Origin: Patellaria atrata CBS 101060
Taxonomy: Eukaryota > Ascomycota > Dothideomycetes > Patellariales > Patellariaceae
DNA length: 64,000 nucleotides
Assembly (NCBI GenBank): GCA_010093705.1
Contig: MU006114.1
Coordinates: 222,842 to 286,841 of the forward strand
Direction of reading: 5' to 3'
The notes beneath the pieces were generated by a model. The model saw only the letters and a program-made list of their open reading frames with translations. It was not told the origin of the DNA and did no database searches. Position 1 is the first letter of the stretch. Every line of letters begins with the position of its first letter. This document shows, piece by piece, positions 56,110 through 64,000 of the stretch. The translations under genes were made by a program, and so were the position numbers.

Positions 56110-59100
56110 TTATATCCCCACTTCTCCCAGTCCTCTTTCTTTAACCGTACCCTTAACCCCCTCTACCACTCTCTCTACCGCACCTTTCCATATCTCCCTC
56201 TCTCTCTTATTGACTTCCTCTCCGGCCTCCTTCAACCCTTCCTCAACAACCCATCTGACCCATCTCGCGACCATAACGGCTTTACTCATATTCCTCTCCT
56301 CCAGAACCACTTTCTTCAGATAACTCGCTAACGCGCCTACATCTTCAGGATACGGACCCTCGGTCCTAAACTCATCCCACCACGCCCTCACCGCACCCCT
56401 CAGATCCTCGATCTTAGAAAGCTTCTGCGTCGTGAAGGACGGCGGAGGGGGTCGGGGCGGGAGTTTGAGAGTGCGCTCGGGTGCTTGCTGCGGTTCTCCT
56501 TCTTCCAGGATAGATGGATTTACAGGAACTGGTTTGGTGGAACGGGCGTTGGGATTGTACGCGATGCCCGCGTTCTTCTTGAGCCGGGCGCGCCGTTGCT
56601 CCTCTAAAACCTCGCGGCGGATATCTTCTGGTAGCGCGGCTAGGAACTCTGCTTCGACATCCATCGGCGCGGTGTCCGATTCCGTACCACTGCCTGTGCC
56701 GCTGCCGGTGCCGCGGCTTGCTGGCCGATTGAGGATGAAGCTGGACTGAGTGAGGGTGGAGTTTGAGTCGAGCACTTTGGGCGGACGGCCGCGGCCGCGG
56801 GGCTTCGTGGGGCGGACGGCGGTGGTGAGGAGGTTCTTTGGTAGTATGCGGTCTTTACGAGGTGATTGTGGGAGGAGCGTTTGTCGCCTTCTTGAGGGTG
56901 ATATGGTGTATGCGGCTAGAATCTCGGAGCGAACGTCGTCAGGGAGGGCGTTGAGGGTTTCGGTATCGAGCTGAGATTGGTTGGGGAGAAGGTTGAGGAC
57001 ATGGTGCTCGGGGATGGAGGGTTTGGAGAGTAAAGGAGAAGATGGTAAGCTTTTTTCTTGTGGAGGGGCGTACTGTTTTGTGAGTTTTGCCCTGATGTCT
57101 TCAGGGAGCTCGGCTAGGACTTTGGGGTCAACTTGGGTGGGAAGCATGAATTGTGTGCCTAGAGTGTTTAAAGGTCGCTTGCTTGGACTGCTAGACGCAA
57201 GTTGATTGGAACCAAAAGTGACTTCATTAGGTGCAGCTTTTGGTTTCTTAGGAGTCTGAATCTCGTCTGGGTTCGCGTCTTCAACTGGATTATCCTTCAA
57301 TCTCGAACTCATTGTCTTGAATGGAAGCCGTTTCTGGCTGCTTTCGGATTGACCATCAACAGTTAATTTCATGGGTTCAAGTTTCGTCATTTGTATCCCG
57401 ATGCCCCTAAGCTCTCCTGGAGTGATTCCAAAGCCTTTCAACATCGATAGAGCTTCTCTCATGATCGCAGCATCATCATTTGTAGATACTCCTAGTGCAA
57501 CGCTCTTGTTGTAGGTATCACATTTTCCATGGCCTAGGTGTTTTGGAGGATCGAGGGGAGCATCTGCTGATCGCTTCATTATCTTCATCGTAAGCTGCTT
57601 CCCTTTGACCCCTTCCTTCAATAGTCTTCGCCGTAATTCGCCCGATAGACTTTGTATGAATTCGTCGACCTGCTCATGGTTCTCAAATCGTACGCCCCAA
57701 TTGACCTCGACAGAGACTGACTTGCGAACAATTTGGTCGCCAACTTCTGTCCTATCAATGCCACGAGCATATTCCCACAGCTTTTCTCCAGTTTTCGGCC
57801 CAAGTTTGGTAACAAGCTTCTCCTTGGAAACCTCACGTATGTCTTTAATAAACTTGATTCCAAGTTCTTCTAATTTTCCCCCTATGCTGTACGCTACCCC
57901 TGGTAGATTTTGCACCTCAAGTTCGCCTATGAAACTAAGTACCTCATCCGGCTTTATCTGGTACTGTCCGGCTGGTTTGGCTTTTCTGAGGGCAACCTTA
58001 GCTAAAAGAATATTTCCACCAATACCGACAGAGACATCACAGCCAGTTTTCTGCTTGACGTCTTTCCTAAGTTCCTTTGCAAGGGCATCTGCTTTTGCTT
58101 GTTCCCGATATATGCTCCCTTCGCTTGGTCGTTTACCATCCGAACCCCCTTCCGCGATGCAAATATTTGAAACATCTATAAGAGCCTCATCAACACTGAC
58201 ACTCTGTACAAGGCCTCTAGTGTCGATGATGGAGGAATAAAACGCACGACTCGCTTCCTCATATGCAGGAAAATCATATGGTAAGATTTTCAGATCTGGA
58301 CACAGTTCACGTGCAGCTTTCATCCACATCCCATTCTTGATACCAAACTTTCTTGCAGGGTAATTACAACTTGCAATTTCTGAACCGGTTCCTTGACTAT
58401 GAGCAACGACTGCGGGTTTGTCTTGATACTGAGGGTATTTTTTCAGGGATACAGTTGCAAAGAAGCTATCAAAATCCACATGTAGGATGTATCGCCTCGC
58501 ACCTGGCGCTCTCTTTTGCTTTGCTTTTTGAGAAGATGATTTTTCGGCAGCCATAGCCTGGAGTTCGGATTTTAAGTCTGCTTTCCACGTTGAGAGGTGA
58601 TGTAGACGCGATTCCCGATAATACTGTTCTAGAAAGTCCGGGTTCACCACAGACGACTTCCGTATCCGGGGATCGGACAACAAGATTGCATTATGTTTCT
58701 CTGCGGTAAGTTTCGGCAGTTTCGAGGGTGGTTCTGCCCCATCATCTAGATGTCGTTTCAGACTATGGGACTCACCTTCTGGACTATGTTCAGTCTCAGT
58801 CGGTTTCGTAATTTTATCGTCAGCTGGACTTGTGACAGGCGGGGTCTCTAAGGCCTGTCGGGTCGGGGAATGCATGTGCTCGTTCTCTACCTCAAAATCA
58901 GGGTCATAATCATCATCAGCATCCTCTTCCGTGATGTGACCCGGACTGGGAGCGTCCAAGGTATCATTATCAGCTTCTGGAGAAAGCGGTCGCTTCTTCA
59001 GGAAAGGGATCGGGTAAGGAGAAGGAATACTTTGCCCTAATTGACTCGTATACCAGCTACTGTCCGTTTGATCGCGATAGCCTCTCTTCTGCGCACTCTT

Positions 59101-59562
59101 CTCACTCACAACCTTACCCCCATCGAATCCAAGGACGCGTTGACCAGCCCCCTCATCAATCACACGGTAACTGTTCCAGGGTAACAGACGTCCTACATTG
59201 ACGCTGTCCACAATCCATGCCGGCTTCACGATACGATATTTTCTGAATTCAACGGCCTTTTTAGGGGTCAAACTACTCGCGATGATGTGGGTAACGGCCG
59301 TCTTGCCCTCGAGATACTGTAGGAAGCCTCCTCCATGGCTGACAATCAATTTGTGAAGATCGTTTAGCGAAGGCTGAGTGTAACCGTTAACGTGGGCGAC
59401 GATACCGCGGAATATTGGAGGATTTTCCGTCGATTTGGATCGTATTTCTGCGTCAAGATTTTGGAGTTTAATCTGTTTACGTCGAAAGTAATCGCCAAAG
59501 CCCCCAAACTTGGAACCTGAATACTCTTCACCTTCCTCATCATTGAACGTATCTAGATTCAT
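56110..59562 (-). CDS. REV1: Translesion DNA polymerase / deoxycytidyl transferase Rev1
   Basis: Y-family enzyme that inserts dCMP opposite abasic sites and scaffolds polymerase zeta in mutagenic lesion bypass; nuclear. Single exon, 1150 aa, close to the usual fungal length. BRCT domain ~49-135 (FRGIVAHVNGYTQPSLNDL, HIIASSLTPKKA, IVKPAWIVDS). Y-family catalytic core ~355-720: HVDFDSFFATV gives Asp363 and Asp365, SVSVDEALIDV gives Asp458 and Glu459, all metal ligands being present. GSEIASCNYPARKFGIKNGM, KQKTGCDVSVGIG and PGVAYSIGGKL follow. Three ubiquitin-binding motifs, LAELPEDIR (~816), LNALPDDVR (~870) and LAALPEDIR (~973), where two are usual in other eukaryotes. RGRGRPPK (~921) looks like an AT-hook. 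A helical C-terminal domain (~1060-1150) would contact polymerase zeta partners. Divergent from FPR4. Confidence 0.96.
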   Translation of the reverse strand: MNLDTFNDEEGEEYSGSKFGGFGDYFRRKQIKLQNLDAEIRSKSTENPPIFRGIVAHVNGYTQPSLNDLHKLIVSHGGGFLQYLEGKTAVTHIIASSLTPKKAVEFRKYRIVKPAWIVDSVNVGRLLPWNSYRVIDEGAGQRVLGFDGGKVVSEKSAQKRGYRDQTDSSWYTSQLGQSIPSPYPIPFLKKRPLSPEADNDTLDAPSPGHITEEDADDDYDPDFEVENEHMHSPTRQALETPPVTSPADDKITKPTETEHSPEGESHSLKRHLDDGAEPPSKLPKLTAEKHNAILLSDPRIRKSSVVNPDFLEQYYRESRLHHLSTWKADLKSELQAMAAEKSSSQKAKQKRAPGARRYILHVDFDSFFATVSLKKYPQYQDKPAVVAHSQGTGSEIASCNYPARKFGIKNGMWMKAARELCPDLKILPYDFPAYEEASRAFYSSIIDTRGLVQSVSVDEALIDVSNICIAEGGSDGKRPSEGSIYREQAKADALAKELRKDVKQKTGCDVSVGIGGNILLAKVALRKAKPAGQYQIKPDEVLSFIGELEVQNLPGVAYSIGGKLEELGIKFIKDIREVSKEKLVTKLGPKTGEKLWEYARGIDRTEVGDQIVRKSVSVEVNWGVRFENHEQVDEFIQSLSGELRRRLLKEGVKGKQLTMKIMKRSADAPLDPPKHLGHGKCDTYNKSVALGVSTNDDAAIMREALSMLKGFGITPGELRGIGIQMTKLEPMKLTVDGQSESSQKRLPFKTMSSRLKDNPVEDANPDEIQTPKKPKAAPNEVTFGSNQLASSSPSKRPLNTLGTQFMLPTQVDPKVLAELPEDIRAKLTKQYAPPQEKSLPSSPLLSKPSIPEHHVLNLLPNQSQLDTETLNALPDDVRSEILAAYTISPSRRRQTLLPQSPRKDRILPKNLLTTAVRPTKPRGRGRPPKVLDSNSTLTQSSFILNRPASRGTGSGTGSGTESDTAPMDVEAEFLAALPEDIRREVLEEQRRARLKKNAGIAYNPNARSTKPVPVNPSILEEGEPQQAPERTLKLPPRPPPPSFTTQKLSKIEDLRGAVRAWWDEFRTEGPYPEDVGALASYLKKVVLEERNMSKAVMVARWVRWVVEEGLKEAGEEVNKREREIWKGAVERVVEGVKGTVKERGLGEVGI

Positions 59563-60217
59563 GATCAGTAAGCTCCAATAGCATAATCGACATTATAACG
59601 TACGGTTCTCGATGCGCTTCCGCACTGCGCTCGAATTTGCCTCCAGTCTCGAACCCATGACGGCGTTGATGAATTATTGTCACAGCATTGTGAGGGACGG
59701 GACTAGAACACATCTCCTGCTCTTGAAAGTGTCTATCATTAACGCTGAAGATGGCACTTCATGAATATCGTTTGTTCTTCATCTCTGATCGCGTGTAATG
59801 GGAAGACGGGTTTTGACGTGCCTTTGACGTGCCCCTCTTGCTCGCGGTGTCATCTGTGCCAAGAGACGCCCGCTCGCCCTTCTTAACGTCGGCTGTTTAG
59901 GCGGTCACTCTGGGGACCAATGACCAAACATTAGGCGGTTAAGTTTGGTGTTCTGCCAAACCGCCGAGATTTCTAGTCTATCCGCCCGCAAAAAGTTCGA
60001 GGTCCAAGCTCGATAAGTAAAGAGAACTTCTTCGACCCATCCACCGCCAACCTCAATCCCCAACTTTTTCCTTTACTACTTTCGTCTTTCCCTGGGGATT
60101 TTAAATTTACGATTGTACCAAGGGAATTACCACTCCTAAATCGTACCGTTTGGTACCAATATATCCTTATAGACATTGAAGTGTTTACTATACGCAGCTT
60201 CGAAAAAATACTTCACG
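59563..60217. promoter_or_regulatory. Divergent promoter REV1 / FPR4
   Basis: 655 bp between divergent ATGs. Includes repeated TTTGACGTGCC units at ~59811-59833 (TGACGTG, CREB/ATF- or DNA-damage-type cores) on the plus strand. The role is inferred from motif only. Confidence 0.45.
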
Positions 60218-61949
60218 ATGCTTCCAGTCGCTCTATATGGTCTCAAAGTCACCGCAGACGGGATTCCTATCCCGGCTGTGGTGGACTTTCCTGCCACTGT
60301 AAGTATTCCTGTATTTCCAGATCTAAAATGAAATTTCTTTGCTATGTCTCTCCAATATGTTGAGATTCCAAGCTCAAGCGCAGCGCATATGGTCGCAACA
60401 TGTACTGATAACGTCAAATAGTTTCGCATTACCATGGCTGCTATCGATCCTACTGCGCCTCCTAAAGATCAGGATGGTACTCCCGGACCTCCTCGCGCTA
60501 CCCTCAAACTCATTCGTGAGCAAGGATATCCACCATTCCTTGACGATGAGGACGAAGAATCTGGATCAGACGGCGATGACGTTGACTCTATTAGACGTCG
60601 CCTCATGGGTGCAATTTCAGATGATGAAGATGAATCTGAAGATGATGAGGATGTCAATGGAGGACCAAGTGATCCTGCCAAATCTAAGAGAGCTCGTGCT
60701 GAAGCTTTAGTAAAGAAGCTACTCGAAGGTGCCGAAGGAGATGACGATGAAGAAATGGATGATGCTCCCAATGGCGTAAATGGTACTAAGGTGAACAAGG
60801 GCAAGGCTAAAGCGGTTGATGACGACGATGAATCCATCTCAGACATTGAGGATGACATGGAGGATGGTGTTGAAGAATTCGTCATTTGCACCTTGGACCC
60901 AGAGAAGGTGAGTCTTTCGCATCAACCATGCTCAGATTGATTGAATTATCACTAATATCGATACTAGCATTATCAACAAACTCTTGATATCACTATTACA
61001 GAGAAGGAGAATGTATATTTCGCTGTGCAAGGCACTCACGACATTTACCTTACTGGCAACTACGTTATCCCCCCTCACGACCTTGGTGAGGAAGAAAGTG
61101 ATGAGGAGGATGAGCTCGATTACGACCTTGAGCCGGATTCAGATGAGCTTGATTACGATGAAGAGTCCGAGGAGGACGAACTTGATGGCTTAGAAGATCC
61201 CAGGGTTACTGAAGTTGATACTGATGAGGAAGCTCCCAATCTTGTCATCGCCGCTGAGAAGAAGGGCAAGAACAAGCGTGCCGCAGAAGATGATCTCGAC
61301 ACACTGATCAGCAAGTCTTTGAAGCCGGAACCTAAGACCAATGGCGAAGAAAAGTTGAGTAAGAAGCAACTGAAGAAGCAAAAAAACAATGAAGGCCAAG
61401 CAGTTCCTACCAAGAGTGAAGAGAAACCGATCGAAAAGAAGGCAGAGACCAAGGCTGATAAGAAAGCTGAAACGAAAGACCAGAAGAAAGTCCAGTTTGC
61501 AAAGAATCTGGAGCAAGGTCCAACTGGCTCGCCGAAGGTTGGGAAGGAAAACAAGACTGGACTCGGCGTGAAGATGGTTCAAGGCGTCAAGGTAGATGAG
61601 AAGAAGCTTGGATCTGGTCGCGCGGCGAGGAAGGGTGATAAAGTATCTATGAGGTACATCGGCAAACTTCACCCCAGCGGAAAGCAGTTTGATGGTGAGT
61701 CTGGTGTCTGACCCTAAAAGTTCTTAACTAATGATTATTGCAGCCAACAAGAAGGGTAAACCATTCATGTTTACAATTGGCAAGGGCGAGGTCATTAAGG
61801 GCTGGGATATTGGTGTTGAAGGTATGGCACCTGGTGGTGAACGTCGCATCACTATTCCTCCCACCCTCGGATACGGCTCCAAATCGATCCCAGATATTCC
61901 TGCCAACTCTACCCTCGAGTTCGACATCAAGCTCCTAGGCATCCACTAG
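60218..61949 (+). CDS. FPR4: Nuclear FKBP-type peptidyl-prolyl isomerase / histone chaperone Fpr4
   Basis: Nucleolar/nuclear FKBP that isomerises prolines in histone H3/H4 tails and acts as a chaperone. Exons 60218-60298, 60422-60907, 60968-61694, 61744-61949; introns 123, 60 and 49 bp; 499 aa. Nucleoplasmin-like N-terminal part begins [19 protein letters not shown] and continues after the first intron with [12 protein letters not shown]. Two long acidic tracts ([33 protein letters not shown]) and a Lys/Glu-rich linker follow. C-terminal FKBP domain ~395-499: [56 protein letters not shown], and a normal end at [11 protein letters not shown]. The last intron splits the codon after GKQFD, as expected for the family. 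An intron of 123 bp is long for this window. The ATG at 60218 is 27 codons upstream of the first join. Confidence 0.95.
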
Positions 61950-63405
61950 ACGTGTTCATAGCGTCGTTCTAGTCACCGTTCAGACGCATGTTCATCTTTC
62001 GCACACAAAACAATCTCCCTCCCACTCATCTGTAAAATCAAAATCTCACCACTCCTGCGCGATTAGGTCCGTGCAGATTGTCTTCGGGGCGACCTGTGAG
62101 TCGGCTGCATATCATTTTCCTTTTCTCTTTCGGTATTTTTCTCTTTCCTTGTTTATTCTATTATTTTATGGACGCCTCACTGTATGAGATATCCGACTTG
62201 CATAGCACCCGTGTTACGTGACCATAGATTTGGGAGGACCGATATACCCAGGGTGAAATTGCAGGGATGAGGATTTCTCTCCTTTCCCTGATCTGTTCTG
62301 CCACTTTTCTCTTGCTCATTCTTTTCACACCAAAAGTTATGGCGTCGACGGGTCTGTGCATAGCATTATCTGTGTAGTTAGTCGGGCTGGATAATGAAAG
62401 TGGGGTTACCATAGTCGTCCTCGGCATGGATATGTGATGTGGTGAATGATTGTATCAGCTCTTCCTTTATGGGATCTCTACTTTACTGAACCGTTACGAA
62501 GGTCAACCCCTACGGTATAGACTATGCTCTACAGTAAGTATACAGTAAGTAGATAGTATCTGTGATTGGGTTTGTATAGTCAACCGTCCTACACGCGCTA
62601 TCAGCCTTACCCGTACAGAACAACCCTATGCTAACTAATAACATTAACGATCGAGACCGGAAAGAAGGAGAAGATATATGAGTATGGAGTATATATCGGT
62701 CTAGGGGATCCTTAACCTCACTCCAGCATGAGACTCCAATTAGGATGGGATAGCGGGGCAGATAAGGAAGCTTACCTTAAGTGCTCAACGGCTTATGGGG
62801 CGATCCGTCCGGGAGGGGCATTAGATGCCGCGTGATTGCTCTTACACCTAACAAATACCATTAAGACGTGGCCGAGGGCATCGTGACTGGATTTGCTTTG
62901 ACCGCTAATTATTAATGTCTAACATCTCCTCATCTTACAGGTGTATATATCGTCCTACCCCTCCCTAAACATCTTTCAGACTTCTTGAATCTCTGCCTAC
63001 AATTCTCTTCGCTTGCTCTGGGAGTAAACATCAAAGGACGTTGGACTTAAGCATCCCATCATATTAGCCCCGTCGAACTGCTCCGCATTAGGAATTTGTA
63101 GGCGTTCTTATCGGGATCCTTATCGGCGGCCCACCGGAGCGATTCCGTGGTCTTGCAACACGTCACAACGCGACCAAAGAGTGTACAGTATCGGATTCTT
63201 ACCTTAAGACCTCTAGGAGGCGATACAGAGGGCTGAACTCTCGCGACTATATAAATTTACCTCCCATTTGTTTTCCGAAAGACCATCAATAATCCATTGG
63301 GATTCAAATAGTTCTAAACGAGGGGCCTTTCCATTGACTCACCAACCCATTCCCGGGAACTCCACCATCACCATCTCCACATCCACAACGAAATAGCACC
63401 TACCT
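61950..63405. other. Intergenic region, no gene seen
   Basis: 1.46 kb between FPR4 and the Yippee-type gene. A likely TATA box (TATATAAA) is at 63248-63255, about 150 bp before the next ATG, and a GTGTACAGTA copy is at 63181-63190. Otherwise A/T-rich with no coding potential seen. Confidence 0.5.
63248..63255 (+). promoter_or_regulatory. Putative TATA box of the Yippee-type gene
   Basis: TATATAAA, followed by A/T-rich sequence, 150 bp upstream of the ATG at 63406, which leaves a plausible leader of ~100 bp. Confidence 0.5.
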
Positions 63406-64000
63406 ATGCCATTCTCCTCAACCCCTCCAATCTCCTTCCCAACCTACCTCCTCCCCTCCCTCCCCTTCCGCCGCCGCCGCTCCTCCAGCACGACGACGAC
63501 GACGACCTCCTCCTCCTCCTCCTCCTCTTCCTCCTCCTCCCCGTCCTCCCCACCCACCTACCTAACTGGCTCAACCTCCCGCCTCCGCTGCACCCGCTGT
63601 CTCACAGACCTCTGCCACACGACGCAAATAATCAGCAAAGGCTTCACCGGCCGGCACGGGCGCGCCTACCTCGTCACGCCCTCCCTGACCCCGACCCCCG
63701 CGCTCCCGGCCTCCCCGCCCCCAAACCACCTGCGCGAGAGAGAAGTCGGCAACCTGCCCAACACGCACACGCACAAGCCCGTCCCGCGGCAGCTCGTGAC
63801 GGGCGCGCACACCGTCAGCGACGTCAGCTGCGCGGTGTGCGGTAGTGTGCTCGGGTGGAAGTACGTCGCGGCTGAGGAGCCGGGGCAGCAGTATAAAGTG
63901 GGCAAATTCATCTTGGAGACGAAGAGGGTGTGTCGCGGGGTTTGTTGGGAGAGTGCGGGGGATGGCGGGGATGGGGGTTTGGTGGGGGAGGGAGATGGAG
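63406..64000 (+). CDS. Yippee-type zinc-binding protein (5' part, runs off right edge)
   Basis: Yippee/Mis18-fold protein of uncertain function (the yeast relative is Moh1). The frame is open from the ATG at 63406 to the window end with no stop (198 codons), so the gene is partial. Residues 1-~57 are a low-complexity arm (RRRR, then runs of Thr and Ser coded by ACG and TCC repeats). Yippee domain from ~58: first zinc pair CTRC (~62-65), GRAYLVT, then TGAHTVSDVSCAVCGSVLGWKY with the second pair CAVC and the signature WKYVAAEEPGQQYKVGKFILE (cited as two parts here: WKYV and QQYKVGKFILE). Between them is a Pro-rich insert (TPTPALPASPPP). After the domain the sequence turns Gly-rich and may include a splice site outside the window. 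Codon use is extremely GC-rich compared with neighbours. Confidence 0.85.
   Translation, partial: MPFSSTPPISFPTYLLPSLPFRRRRSSSTTTTTTSSSSSSSSSSSPSSPPTYLTGSTSRLRCTRCLTDLCHTTQIISKGFTGRHGRAYLVTPSLTPTPALPASPPPNHLREREVGNLPNTHTHKPVPRQLVTGAHTVSDVSCAVCGSVLGWKYVAAEEPGQQYKVGKFILETKRVCRGVCWESAGDGGDGGLVGEGDG
63489..63541 (+). repeat. Coding trinucleotide repeats (ACG)n and (TCC)n
   Basis: About six ACG units run directly into about twelve TCC/TCT units, coding Thr and Ser runs in the N-terminal arm of the Yippee-type protein. Likely length-variable between strains. Confidence 0.8.

Noticed and set aside
55851-56144. 97-codon plus-strand frame
   Set aside because: Overlaps the REV1 stop region, no similarity, no promoter-like context.

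Overview
The window is nuclear DNA of a filamentous ascomycete (Pezizomycotina). The genes are interrupted by many short introns (mostly 46-82 bp) with GTRNGY-type donors, CTRAY-like branch sites and TAG/CAG acceptors. They include typical fungal products: Vtc4, Rmt2, Ost1, Isc1, Hst2, Fpr4, a Zn2Cys6 regulator and a NACHT/ankyrin relic. A class within Pezizomycotina (Leotiomycetes would fit) cannot be fixed from the sequence alone. One 100-N assembly gap lies at 24768-24867. I rebuilt 22 loci by hand-splicing: 20 complete genes, of which two are partial at the window edges being additional to the interior set (COG4 at the left, a Yippee-type gene at the right), and one clear pseudogene. All exon joins given keep the reading frame arithmetically.

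Layout. 1-16.2 kb is a dense housekeeping block: COG4 (-), a NIPA-type Mg2+ transporter (+), a GPI-type surface protein (+), a fused pseudouridine-5'-phosphate glycosidase/PfkB kinase (-), OST1 (+) and VTC4 (-). 16.9-23.7 kb holds a Gfo/Idh/MocA oxidoreductase (+), a dienelactone-hydrolase/SnoaL-type fusion (+), RMT2 (-) and a cytochrome P450 (-). 23.7-29.0 kb is gene-free and contains the gap. It probably includes the long promoter of a Zn2Cys6 transcription factor (28959-32627, +). 32.6-36.6 kb is a second gene-free stretch, lying between two convergent genes. 36.6-45.7 kb is again dense and conserved: SWD3 (-), ISC1 (+), DIM1 (-), APN1 (+), HST2 (-).

46.7-55.5 kb looks like accessory DNA: a kinase with an N-terminal glycine-rich repeat domain, a degenerate membrane-anchored pepsin-like protein whose reading frame depends on an intron lying in a 70-bp tandem duplication, and a broken NACHT/ankyrin gene. 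56.1-64.0 kb returns to conserved genes: REV1 (-), FPR4 (+) and the start of a Yippee-type zinc protein (+).

Functional themes: secretory pathway and glycosylation (COG4, OST1), chromatin (SWD3 of COMPASS, HST2, FPR4), DNA damage tolerance and repair (APN1, REV1), ribosome biogenesis and translation (DIM1, RMT2), phosphate and membrane lipid metabolism (VTC4, ISC1). No operon-like logic is expected. Several neighbours are divergent pairs sharing short promoters (SWD3/ISC1 363 bp, DIM1/APN1 536 bp, REV1/FPR4 655 bp). The strongest oddity is the 70-bp tandem duplication at 51800-51939, which looks like an intron born from a duplicated exon segment.
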